The position numbers and the translations under genes are program-made. A stretch of DNA of 12,630 nucleotides from Clostridium sp. CAG:575 (GTDB lineage Bacteria; Bacillota; Clostridia; TANB77; CAG-508): NCBI GenBank assembly GCA_000435535.1, contig FR884558.1:19798-32427 (forward strand), written 5' to 3'. The notes below the pieces were generated by a model. That model did not search any database and was not told the origin of the DNA. It saw nothing but the letters and a program-made list of their open reading frames with translations. This document shows, piece after piece, positions 5,133-12,615 of the stretch. How positions within the stretch are numbered: position 1 is the first letter of the stretch; each line of letters begins with the position of its first letter.

Positions 5133-6497
5133 GTGATAAGCATAATACAAACTAAGAATTTTGCAAAAATTACAGAAATGACAAAAGAAAAAAACAATAA
5201 TAAAAAAACAAGAAATATAAAAAAATCAAAAGCCAAAAATATTATAAAGGCAACATTACTTGCAGGTATTATTTTTCTAATAAATATTGTTATAGCAATA
5301 AACAGTGTAAAAGCAACACAACTGAATGCAGCAAATATTTTTTCAGAAGGTGAATGTGGAAGTTTGCTAATATACAAAGGAATTGTTGTAAAAGCATATT
5401 ATGCACAATATATAGAAAATGGAGTGAGTTATCCAGCTTATTGTCTTGATAAAACAAAAGCTGGAGTAAATACAGGATTTTCTTATTCAGTAACAATTGA
5501 CAATGCTATTACAGATGTAGGACTTTGGAGAGTAGTTACAAATGGATATCCATATAAAACATTGCAAGAATTAGGATGTAATACAAAAGAAGAAGCATTT
5601 ACAGCAACAAAACAAGCAGTATATTGCTATATTCATGGAAACAATCCAGATGATTATAGACCAATTGGAGAGGCTGGACAACGTACATTAAATGCTTTAA
5701 AACAAATTGTAACAAATGCAAAAAATTCAACAGAGACACAAATTTCAAATAATGTAAATATATTAGCAGAAACAGATAAATTTGAAATAGACGACAAAAA
5801 CAAAGAATATGTATCAAAAGTGTATTCTATAAAAGCACAAGGGACAATTAAAAATTATAAAATAGTTTTAGAAAAAATCGATACAAAACTTTTAGAAAAT
5901 ATAAAAGTTACAGATTTACAAAACAATGAGAAAGTAGAATTCCAATCTACAGAGAAATTCAAAATTATGATACCAATAAAAGATTTAAAACAAGAAACAA
6001 AGTTTAAGATAAAAGCAACAACAGAAATTAAAAGTAAACCGGTATTATACGGAAAAGCACCAAATAGCACAAATCAAGATTATGCATTAGCTGCTGCTAC
6101 ATATGAAGATGCTAAAGGAGAAAAAATCGATTCTTGCTACAAAAATGAAACAGAATTAAAAATTATAAAACAAGATGAAAAAACAAAAGAAAGACTTGAA
6201 GGAGTTGAATTCCAAATATTAGACTCAAATAAAAAGATAATATATACTAACTTAAAAACAGATAATAAAGGAGAAATATATATTTCAAATTTAATTCCAG
6301 GAACATATTATCTTAAAGAAACAAATACTAAAGATGGTTATATAATTCAAGAAAATTTAATAGAATTTACAGTTAAATTAAATCAAAAGTTAACAATCAC
6401 AGTAAATAATTCTTTAGAAGAAAAACCAGAAATTAACATAGAAGAAAAAGAAATGGAAGCAACAGTTATTAAAAAACTTCCTAAAACAGGAATGTAA
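5133..6497 (+). CDS. Thioester-domain (TED) surface protein with SpaA/CnaB domain and terminal LPKTG
   Basis: Up to 454 residues, probably an adhesin and the sortase substrate. Numbering is from GTG 5133. A basic segment and hydrophobic export helix lie at about 38-60. The thioester-type domain covers about 70-200, with the candidate Cys C104 in PAYCLDK and the second motif ATKQAVY (158-164). A linker of about 200-340 is beta-rich. A SpaA/CnaB domain (about 341-428) has candidate isopeptide Lys K346, catalytic Glu E396 in YYLKET and Asn N425 or N426. LPKTGM occupies 449-454, after which translation stops with no hydrophobic anchor. The start is unsettled: GTG 5133 overlaps the ribosome site AAGGAG (5128-5133) and is unlikely. 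An ATA at 5142 is ideally spaced. ATG 5178 gives a good signal peptide but has no ribosome site. Confidence 0.88.
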   Translation: MISIIQTKNFAKITEMTKEKNNNKKTRNIKKSKAKNIIKATLLAGIIFLINIVIAINSVKATQLNAANIFSEGECGSLLIYKGIVVKAYYAQYIENGVSYPAYCLDKTKAGVNTGFSYSVTIDNAITDVGLWRVVTNGYPYKTLQELGCNTKEEAFTATKQAVYCYIHGNNPDDYRPIGEAGQRTLNALKQIVTNAKNSTETQISNNVNILAETDKFEIDDKNKEYVSKVYSIKAQGTIKNYKIVLEKIDTKLLENIKVTDLQNNEKVEFQSTEKFKIMIPIKDLKQETKFKIKATTEIKSKPVLYGKAPNSTNQDYALAAATYEDAKGEKIDSCYKNETELKIIKQDEKTKERLEGVEFQILDSNKKIIYTNLKTDNKGEIYISNLIPGTYYLKETNTKDGYIIQENLIEFTVKLNQKLTITVNNSLEEKPEINIEEKEMEATVIKKLPKTGM

Positions 6498-6544
6498 AAT
6501 TTAAATCTATAAAATGTAAATATTTCTATAAATTAGCACTCTAT

Positions 6545-6595
6545 AAATCGCTTTAAAAAAGATAAATATATCTTAATTAAAGCGATTTTAATTTT
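6545..6595 (+). terminator. Intrinsic terminator of the sortase operon
   Basis: A perfect 12-bp stem (6545-6556 with 6577-6588, core AATCGCTTTAA) is extended by an inner 6-bp stem (6559-6564 with 6569-6574). It is followed by a T-rich stretch, TAATTTT, up to 6595. It starts 48 bases after the stop codon of the surface protein. Confidence 0.8.
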
Positions 6596-6603
6596 ATAAA
6601 CTA

Positions 6604-6632
6604 TTGAAAAAAACAATCAAAACAATTATAAT
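6604..6632 (+). promoter_or_regulatory. Strong sigma-A-type promoter of the WG-repeat gene
   Basis: TTGAAA (6604-6609), a 17-base spacer, then TATAAT (6627-6632). This is among the best promoters in the window. The transcription start near 6639 leaves a leader of about 43 bases. With the terminator just upstream, the WG-repeat gene is a separate unit. Confidence 0.7.
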
Positions 6633-6681
6633 AAATTTGTAATAAATATAAAATTAGAAACATAGAAGAAAGGATGCAAAA

Positions 6682-8415
6682 ATGAGTAAAAAATTAAGAA
6701 TAATCATAGCAATAATTGTAATTATTATATTAGGAGTTGCAGGATTTTTTATAGCAAAGAAAATAGAGCAAGAGAACAGAAAATATAACATAGAAAATAT
6801 ATCCGAATATAATTATTTTGTAATTAAAGAAGATAATAAATATGGAATAATGGACAAAGAAGGAAAAACAATAATAGAGCCAAATTATGATAATATAAAG
6901 ATACCAAATCCTACAAAAGCAGTATTCTTTTGTTATCAAGATGATGAAATTATAGCAATAAATGATAAAAATGAAAAAATATTTACAGAATACGAAAATG
7001 TTACGCCATTAAGATTAAAAAATATTTCAAGTGATTTAATGTACGAAAAAAGTGTCTTAGAATATAAAGAAAACGAAAAATATGGGTTAATAGATTTTAA
7101 CGGAAAAAAGATAACAAAAGCTATATATGATGAAATAGATACTTTACAGTTTAAAGAAGGAGAGTTACTTGTTAAAAGTAAAGAAAAATATGGAGTAATC
7201 AATATAAAAGGACATATATTAGTAAAGATAAAGTATGACAAGGTAGAAGTAGATAAATATTATTCATCAAATGGTAATTATAAAGAAGCAGGCTATATTG
7301 TATGCAATACAACTAAAGAAGGATACAGATATGGGTATGTAAATACAAATGGAAAAGAAATAATTGAAACAAAATACAATGATTTATATAGAGTAACAGA
7401 CATTCAAAGTAAAGATATTTATATAATTGCAGCAGATAATGGTAAATATGGAATGTTCAAAAATAATAAACAAGTAATCAAAAATGATTATCAATCACTA
7501 GTATATAATAGTGAAAATAATTTAGTAACAGCATTAAAAGGAAAAAAATATGGAGTTATAACACTAGAAGAAAAAGTTATTATACCATTCCAATATAATC
7601 AAATAGATGTAACAGAAAGGTATATTTATGCAACAGAAAACAATGAAAAAGTAGTTGTATTTGATAATCAAGGCAAAGAAAGTGATATAGACGAAAATAC
7701 AGCAATTATAAATGTTCAAGATACAAATTATGAAATTTATATTAAGTCAACAAATGACTCAACAACATATAGTATTTACGAAAATTCAAAGAAAAAAACA
7801 AATAAATCATATACATATATAGAATATTTATATAATGGCTACTTTATTGCATGCAATAGTAATAATAAAATAGGAATTATAGATTCTGATGAAAATATAA
7901 AAGTAGACTTTAAATATGATTCAATGAGAAAGATTGAAAATACAACAATAGTAGAATTTATAGATGATAGTACAAAAAATAGTTATTTCTATTCAAAGGA
8001 TACTAAACAAGTAGCACAAATGAAAAATGCAGTAGTTGAAAATGAAAACAATTATATAAAAATTTATAATAATCAAGATAGAATTTATTTATCAGCAGAT
8101 GGACAAGCGCTAGAATATACAGATATAAAACCTAATAATGAACTATATGCTAAAAAACAAAATGGTAAATGGGGATTTGTAAATAGCAAAGGAAATAAAA
8201 TTATAAATTATGAATATGATTTTGTAACAGAATTAAACCAATATGGATTTGCAGGAATACAGAAAGATGGAAAATGGGGAATTATTAATAAAGAAGGAGA
8301 AGTAATTGTTAATCCAATTTATGAATTAACAAAAGAAAAAGAACCAAACTTTATAGGCAAATATTATGAAGCAACTTATGGAAATGGAGAAATTTATTAT
8401 AGTGATATGAAATAA
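6682..8415 (+). CDS. Membrane-anchored WG-repeat (beta-propeller-like) protein
   Basis: This 577-residue protein starts with KK, a single hydrophobic helix (about 6-25) and KK, giving a membrane anchor or uncleaved signal, with the rest probably outside the cell. The body is made of WG-type repeats with the pattern K(Y/W)G-(I/V/F)-(I/M/V)-(D/N)-x-(E/K)-G-K-x-I-I-x-x-x-Y-(D/N). I count nine: residues 53-70, 133-150, 169-186, 216-233, 255-270, 289-306, 396-413, 496-513 and 531-548. Only the last two keep Trp; the others have Tyr, or Ile at 397. Such repeats are thought to fold as a beta-propeller or solenoid used for binding; no enzymatic motif is visible. AAAGGA (6669-6674) is 7 bases before the ATG. 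It has its own promoter and terminator. The ligand is unknown. Confidence 0.88.
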   Translation: MSKKLRIIIAIIVIIILGVAGFFIAKKIEQENRKYNIENISEYNYFVIKEDNKYGIMDKEGKTIIEPNYDNIKIPNPTKAVFFCYQDDEIIAINDKNEKIFTEYENVTPLRLKNISSDLMYEKSVLEYKENEKYGLIDFNGKKITKAIYDEIDTLQFKEGELLVKSKEKYGVINIKGHILVKIKYDKVEVDKYYSSNGNYKEAGYIVCNTTKEGYRYGYVNTNGKEIIETKYNDLYRVTDIQSKDIYIIAADNGKYGMFKNNKQVIKNDYQSLVYNSENNLVTALKGKKYGVITLEEKVIIPFQYNQIDVTERYIYATENNEKVVVFDNQGKESDIDENTAIINVQDTNYEIYIKSTNDSTTYSIYENSKKKTNKSYTYIEYLYNGYFIACNSNNKIGIIDSDENIKVDFKYDSMRKIENTTIVEFIDDSTKNSYFYSKDTKQVAQMKNAVVENENNYIKIYNNQDRIYLSADGQALEYTDIKPNNELYAKKQNGKWGFVNSKGNKIINYEYDFVTELNQYGFAGIQKDGKWGIINKEGEVIVNPIYELTKEKEPNFIGKYYEATYGNGEIYYSDMK

Positions 8416-8423
8416 TATAAGAT

Positions 8424-8471
8424 AAAAAAGTTATCTTTAGAATAACAGATATTCTAAGATAGCTTTTTTTT
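8424..8471 (+). terminator. Intrinsic terminator of the WG-repeat gene
   Basis: A stem of about 20 bp (8424-8444 with 8450-8469, one bulged T and one G-U pair) has a 5-base loop, with T8464-T8471 forming the 3' U run. It starts 8 bases after the stop. The A-tract mirrored by the T-tract means it may also work on the other strand. Confidence 0.85.
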
Positions 8472-8550
8472 ATAAAAATAATAAAGTGTAACATAAATAA
8501 GTTTAAATGAATAAAAAAAGGTAAATACTATTTTTGAGTAGGTGATAATA

Positions 8551-9411
8551 TTGAAAAAATTAGGATTAGCCTTATCAGGTGGAGGAATAAGAGGAATTGC
8601 ACACGCAGGAGTTTTAAAAGCTCTTGAAGAAAATAAGATACCAATAGAAGTAATAGGAGGAACAAGCTCTGGAAGTATTATATCAACATTATATGCAATG
8701 GGATATTCGCCATATTATATTTACATATTATTTAAAAGATACGCAAAAGAACTTATAAGTAATAATTCAAAATCAATGGTAACTAGTATAAGCAATTTTA
8801 TGATGAATAAAAAAGTACATTTTTCTGGGTTTTATTCAGGAGAAGATATTGAAAAAGGATTTAATGAAGTAGCATTAAGAAAAGGAATAAAAGAGATAAA
8901 AGATATAAGAATGCCAATAGTCATCCCAACAGTAGATATAAATGATTCCAAGGAATATATTTTTACAAATGGAATACCAGAAAAAGAACAAGACAATAAA
9001 AAGTATATAACAGATATAAGTATAGGAAAAGCAATTAGAGCTAGCAGCAGTTTTCCTGTAGTATTTAATCCATGTATATATAAAGGACATAGATTTTTAG
9101 ACGGAGGAATTTTAGATAATATTCCAGCTACAGAAGTCAAAGCACGAGGAGCGGAAAAAGTTATCTCTGTAAATTTTAAAGCAGATGAAGTAACAGAAGA
9201 AAGTACTGTAATGGATATTGCAATGCGTTCTATTGATATAATGGGCAATAAAATATCAGAAGAAAGCTTACAGGACAGTGATATGGTTTTAACAATAGAA
9301 ACAGATAAAACAGGTTTACTAGAATATGAAAAATTAGACAAATGTTATCAATATGGATATAGACAGACTATACAAAATATGGATAAGATTATTAATTTAA
9401 TTAACAATTAG
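8551..9411 (+). CDS. Patatin-like phospholipase
   Basis: This 286-residue serine lipase or acyl hydrolase has a Ser-Asp dyad. The oxyanion-hole loop is SGGGIRGIAHAG (residues 9-20), the nucleophile is S39 in GTSSGS (G-x-S-x-G), and the Asp is D184 in FLDGG. All key residues are present. Members of this bacterial YchK/RssA-like group are cytoplasmic or membrane-associated; there is no signal peptide. I chose the TTG at 8551 because TAGGTGAT (8539-8546), complementary to the 16S tail, lies immediately upstream. The in-frame GTG at 8542 adds three residues but falls inside that site. The gene follows a terminator and is probably transcribed on its own or with the desulfurase 110 bases downstream, since only a weak AT hairpin separates them. 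The substrate is unknown. Confidence 0.92.
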   Translation: MKKLGLALSGGGIRGIAHAGVLKALEENKIPIEVIGGTSSGSIISTLYAMGYSPYYIYILFKRYAKELISNNSKSMVTSISNFMMNKKVHFSGFYSGEDIEKGFNEVALRKGIKEIKDIRMPIVIPTVDINDSKEYIFTNGIPEKEQDNKKYITDISIGKAIRASSSFPVVFNPCIYKGHRFLDGGILDNIPATEVKARGAEKVISVNFKADEVTEESTVMDIAMRSIDIMGNKISEESLQDSDMVLTIETDKTGLLEYEKLDKCYQYGYRQTIQNMDKIINLINN

Positions 9412-9507
9412 TATCAGATAGGGAATATAATATATCGAATAGAATAATATAAAAATAAAAAGCAAAATTAAAAAATTATTAATTTTTATTAACTATATTA
9501 TACAAGG

Positions 9508-9515
9508 AAAGGAGG
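9508..9515 (+). promoter_or_regulatory. Near-perfect ribosome binding site of the cysteine desulfurase
   Basis: AAAGGAGG with 6-base spacing to the ATG at 9522. It is the strongest site in the window and fixes the start. The 110-base gap before the gene (9412-9521) is AT-rich with no clear terminator; a weak 7-bp AT-only hairpin lies around 9472-9488. Confidence 0.8.
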
Positions 9516-9521
9516 AGCAAA

Positions 9522-10652
9522 ATGGATATAAAATATTTTGATAATAGTGCCACAACTAGGGTAAAAGAAGAAGTATTAAACGAAATGTTGCCATTTTTAA
9601 GTATAGAATATGGAAACCCATCATCAATGTATGGAATTGGAAGAAGTGCAAAAAGAGCAATAGAAGAAGCAAGAAAAAGAGTAGCTTCATTAATTAATTG
9701 TAAACCAGAAGAAATATATTTTACAAGTTGTGGATCAGAAAGTGATAATACAGCATTAAAAGGAATTGCTGATAAATATAATAAAAAAGGCAAATATATT
9801 ATAACATCAAAAATAGAACATCCAGCTATATTGCATACAGCACAAAATTTAGAGAGACATGGGTATAATGTAACATATGTAGATGTTGATAAAAATGGAA
9901 TTATAAATTTAGAAAAATTGCAAAATGCAATTAATTCAGAAACAATATTAATTAGCATTATGTTTGCTAATAATGAAATTGGAACAATAGAACCAATAGA
10001 AAAAATATCAGAAATAGCACATAAACATGGAATAATTTTTCATACAGATGCAGTTCAGGCAGTGGGAAATATACCAATTGATGTTCAAAAATTAGGAATT
10101 GATATGTTATCACTTTCTGGACATAAGCTGTATGCACCAAAAGGGATAGGGGCATTATATGTAAAAAAAAGTATAGAATTTGAAAGATTTATAGATGGAG
10201 GACATCAAGAAAAAAATAAAAGAGCAGGAACTGAAAATGTAGCACAGATAGTTGGATTAGGAAAAGCTTGTCAAATAGCTGAAAGGAACTTAAAACAATA
10301 TGAAGAAAAGTTGAGAAATTTACGAGATTATTGCTTACAACAAATGAAAGATAAAAACTTCGAATTTCACATAAATGGAACAATGGAACAAAGATTACCA
10401 GGAAATTTAAATGTATGTTTTGAAAATATAGATTCTAACGAATTAATACTAAAATTAGATGCAGTAGGAATATGTGTATCAGGAGGCTCAGCATGTTCAT
10501 CAGGAGAAAGTAAACCTTCACATGTGTTAACAGCAATAGGAGTCCCAAGTGATTTAGCAAAAGGGGCATTAAGGCTAACCTTTGGTGATTTTAACACAAA
10601 AGATGATGTGGATTATTTTATTGAAAATTTAGAAAAAATAATAAAAAGATAA
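9522..10652 (+). CDS. nifS: Cysteine desulfurase, NifS/IscS family
   Basis: This 376-residue PLP enzyme removes sulfur from L-cysteine, giving alanine and a persulfide for Fe-S cluster or thio-tRNA synthesis in the cytoplasm. The N-terminal YFDNSATT is the family signature. PLP-binding residues include H100 in KIEHPA, D176 and Q179 in HTDAVQ, and the Schiff-base Lys K202 in LSGHKLYAPKG. The motif GGHQEKNKRAGTENV (226-240) is present. The persulfide Cys is C325 in GGSACSSG, on the short-loop arrangement of group I enzymes. The ending ALRLTFGDFNT is normal for the family, and length is full. No iscU, thiI, mnmA or iscR lies beside it, so the sulfur acceptor cannot be deduced. The symbol nifS reflects resemblance and does not imply nitrogen fixation; iscS is equally defensible. 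Confidence 0.95.
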   Translation: MDIKYFDNSATTRVKEEVLNEMLPFLSIEYGNPSSMYGIGRSAKRAIEEARKRVASLINCKPEEIYFTSCGSESDNTALKGIADKYNKKGKYIITSKIEHPAILHTAQNLERHGYNVTYVDVDKNGIINLEKLQNAINSETILISIMFANNEIGTIEPIEKISEIAHKHGIIFHTDAVQAVGNIPIDVQKLGIDMLSLSGHKLYAPKGIGALYVKKSIEFERFIDGGHQEKNKRAGTENVAQIVGLGKACQIAERNLKQYEEKLRNLRDYCLQQMKDKNFEFHINGTMEQRLPGNLNVCFENIDSNELILKLDAVGICVSGGSACSSGESKPSHVLTAIGVPSDLAKGALRLTFGDFNTKDDVDYFIENLEKIIKR

Positions 10653-10901
10653 GAGGAAAAGAGGAAAAGAGGGACGTTGGTTGAAATTCCCCTTTTACAG
10701 GGATATAGGGACACTCCTTTAGCATATTATAAAATAAAAAAGAGTATATTGGAAAATCTGCATAAATTACATATTAATTCTATATACTCTTTTTAATTTT
10801 AAATATTTTAGGGAAAAAACAACTTAAAAATTAAAGGAGTGTCCCTATATCCCTGTAAAAGGGGAATTTCAACCAACGTCCCTCTTTCCCTCTTTCTCTT
10901 A
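10650..10901. repeat. Long inverted-repeat element between convergent genes
   Basis: The arms 10666-10721 and 10832-10887 are perfect 56-base reverse complements (starting AAAGAGGGACGTTGG) around a 110-base spacer. Imperfect purine/pyrimidine extensions carry the symmetry out to 10650 and 10901. The element starts on the desulfurase stop codon and ends 5 bases from the dehydrogenase stop, filling the gap. It contains no open reading frame of note. It could be a MITE-like or REP-like repeat, or a giant terminator; no clear target-site duplication is visible. Confidence 0.85.
10737..10794. terminator. Bidirectional terminator inside the inverted repeat
   Basis: A 13-bp stem (10737-10749 with 10782-10794, core AAGAGTATAT / ATATACTCTT) is flanked by an A-tract and a T-tract, so it presents a U run in both directions. 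The 32-base loop is long, but a few further pairs (10751-10754 with 10778-10781) extend the stem. It serves the convergent desulfurase and dehydrogenase genes. Confidence 0.6.
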
Positions 10902-10905
10902 AGTA

Positions 10906-12486
10906 TTATTTTCCTATTGCAGAGATAGCACACTTAATTCCATCAACAGCAGCAGACATAATGCCACCAGCATAACCGGCACCTTCACCACAAGGATAAA
11001 TACCATTTACATTAGCAGATAAATATTCATTACGCAAAATTCTTGCAGGAGAAGAACTTCGAGTTTCTAAACCTGTTAAAACACTATCAGGATGAGCAAA
11101 GCCTTTTAATTTTGTATCAAAATATTGAATTCCTTCTTTTAAAGTGGAAGAAACAAAATCAGGCATAATCTGGTTCAAATTGGATAAAGTAACACCAGGT
11201 TTATAAGTAGGCTCAACCATACCAATTTTTGAAGATTTTTTATTAAGTAAAAAGTCCTCGAAACGTTGAATAGGAGCATAATAATTTGACCCGCCAAGTT
11301 CAAAAGCTTTTTCTTCTAAATCTTTTTGAAATGCAATTCCTGCCAAAGGTGAATCATCCTTAAAATCAGAAGGAACTACATTTACCAAAATAGCAGAATT
11401 TGCATTTTTTCCGTCTCTTGCAAAATAACTCATACCATTTGTAACAATAGTTTTTTCATCACTAGAAGAAGGCATTACAACACCACCAGGGCACATGCAA
11501 AAAGTATAGCAAGATCTTCCAGAAGGAGAGTGATAAGCAAGTTTATATTCTGCAGGTGGAAGCTTTAATTTTGTAATAGTTCCATATTGAGCTTTATTTA
11601 TTTCTGATTGTAAATGCTCAATTCTAACACCAACAGAAAAATTTTTTGGCTCCATTAAAAGTCCTTTTTGATAAACTTTTTCAAATGTATCACGTGAACT
11701 ATGTCCAATAGCAAGTATTAGGCAATCAGCAATAAGTGTATCAAATTCATCAGTTATTAAATTTTTAACATGAATCTTAGATAGTTTTCCATTTTCAACA
11801 TCAAAATCAATAAATTTTGTATTAAACAAAAATTTTCCACCATTTTCAATAATAAAATTTCTCATATTTCTAATAATTTTAACTAAATTATCTGTTCCAA
11901 TGTGTGGTTTAGTCAAATATAAAATTTGATTTGGAGCACCAAAACTAACAAAAGTTTCCAAAACTTTTTTGCAATATGGAGAATTTATTCCAGAAGTCAA
12001 TTTTCCATCAGAGAAAGTTCCAGCACCACCTTCACCAAATTGAACATTAGAAAAAGGATTTAAAATACCATTATTTTTGAAACTATCAATAGATTTTTTT
12101 CTCTCCTCAACAGTACCCCCTTGCTCAATAATAACAGGTTTATATCCATTTTGTATAAAAGTTAAAGCGGCAAAAAGCCCGGCAGGACCAGCTCCAATGA
12201 TAACAGGAGGTAAAGTAGAATTTCTCTTTATATTTATTGATGGAAAACTAACTTCATCAATTTTAATTATATTTTTATTTTTTAAATAATGATTTTCATT
12301 TTTTAATTTTAAATCAATAGAATAAGAATAATGAACATCGTCTTTTTTTCGTGCATCTACAGATTTTTTTGCAATATTCCAAGATAGAATGTCATTAGAA
12401 TTAATCCTATATTTCTTTAAAATAAAATTAAATAAGTTTTCTTCTGAAATATCATCATAAATTTTTATATTATTAATTCTTATCAT
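10906..12486 (-). CDS. FAD-dependent dehydrogenase, COG2509-type
   Basis: A 526-residue predicted flavoprotein; residue numbers count from ATG 12486. An N-terminal domain of about 90 residues precedes the Rossmann FAD site IIGAGPAGLFAA (96-107), with the ribose-binding acid E121 in VIIEQGG. Further family features are FGEGGAGTFSDGKL (150-163), a Cys-bearing loop YTFCMCPGG (327-335), and the C-terminal flavin loop GEGAGYAGGIMSAAVDG (500-516). The whole length matches the uncharacterised COG2509 oxidoreductases; substrate and electron partner are unknown. The longer start at 12534 lacks a ribosome site, whereas ATG 12486 has GGAAAGG (complement of 12498-12504), so the shorter form is preferred. 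The gene is monocistronic within the window, convergent with the desulfurase, and has its own promoter near the right edge. Confidence 0.92.
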   Translation of the reverse strand: MIRINNIKIYDDISEENLFNFILKKYRINSNDILSWNIAKKSVDARKKDDVHYSYSIDLKLKNENHYLKNKNIIKIDEVSFPSINIKRNSTLPPVIIGAGPAGLFAALTFIQNGYKPVIIEQGGTVEERKKSIDSFKNNGILNPFSNVQFGEGGAGTFSDGKLTSGINSPYCKKVLETFVSFGAPNQILYLTKPHIGTDNLVKIIRNMRNFIIENGGKFLFNTKFIDFDVENGKLSKIHVKNLITDEFDTLIADCLILAIGHSSRDTFEKVYQKGLLMEPKNFSVGVRIEHLQSEINKAQYGTITKLKLPPAEYKLAYHSPSGRSCYTFCMCPGGVVMPSSSDEKTIVTNGMSYFARDGKNANSAILVNVVPSDFKDDSPLAGIAFQKDLEEKAFELGGSNYYAPIQRFEDFLLNKKSSKIGMVEPTYKPGVTLSNLNQIMPDFVSSTLKEGIQYFDTKLKGFAHPDSVLTGLETRSSSPARILRNEYLSANVNGIYPCGEGAGYAGGIMSAAVDGIKCAISAIGK

Positions 12487-12586
12487 AATTATATAGACCT
12501 TTCCAAGTAAATTTTTAAGTAAAATATATTTCATTAAAAGCTTAAATTGAATATTTAATGTAAAATTCTAATTTAATATTTAATTT

Positions 12587-12615
12587 ATTATATAATGTAT
12601 TTTTATTAAAGTAAA
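12587..12615 (-). promoter_or_regulatory. Sigma-A-type promoter of the FAD-dependent dehydrogenase
   Basis: On the minus strand TTTACT (complement of 12610-12615), a 17-base spacer, then a perfect TATAAT (complement of 12587-12592). Transcription would start near 12580, leaving a leader of about 95 bases. That leader carries two direct copies of a ten-base AT motif (12550-12559 and 12575-12584), which may be chance in such AT-rich sequence. Confidence 0.6.

Noticed and set aside
6498..6600. A frameshifted continuation encoding the missing sortase anchor
   Set aside because: All three frames were read. None gives a hydrophobic stretch with a basic tail, and a terminator begins 48 bases after the stop.
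8832..9341. Minus-strand open frame of 169 residues inside the patatin-like gene
   Set aside because: It is the longest antisense frame but mirrors a gene with all catalytic motifs; no recognisable domain or start signal.
9479..9958. Minus-strand open frame of 159 residues overlapping the cysteine desulfurase start
   Set aside because: Antisense to the desulfurase and its ideal ribosome site; the hydrophobic composition is what AT-rich antisense reading produces.
10650..10901. Insertion sequence with transposase
   Set aside because: The 110-base spacer cannot encode a transposase and has no significant open frame; at most a non-autonomous element.
12077..12289. Plus-strand 70-residue frame within the dehydrogenase
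   Set aside because: Antisense shadow over the FAD-binding region.
12487..12534. Longer start of the dehydrogenase at 12534
   Set aside because: No ribosome site precedes it, the extra 16 residues are unlike the family's N-terminus, and ATG 12486 has GGAAAGG upstream.
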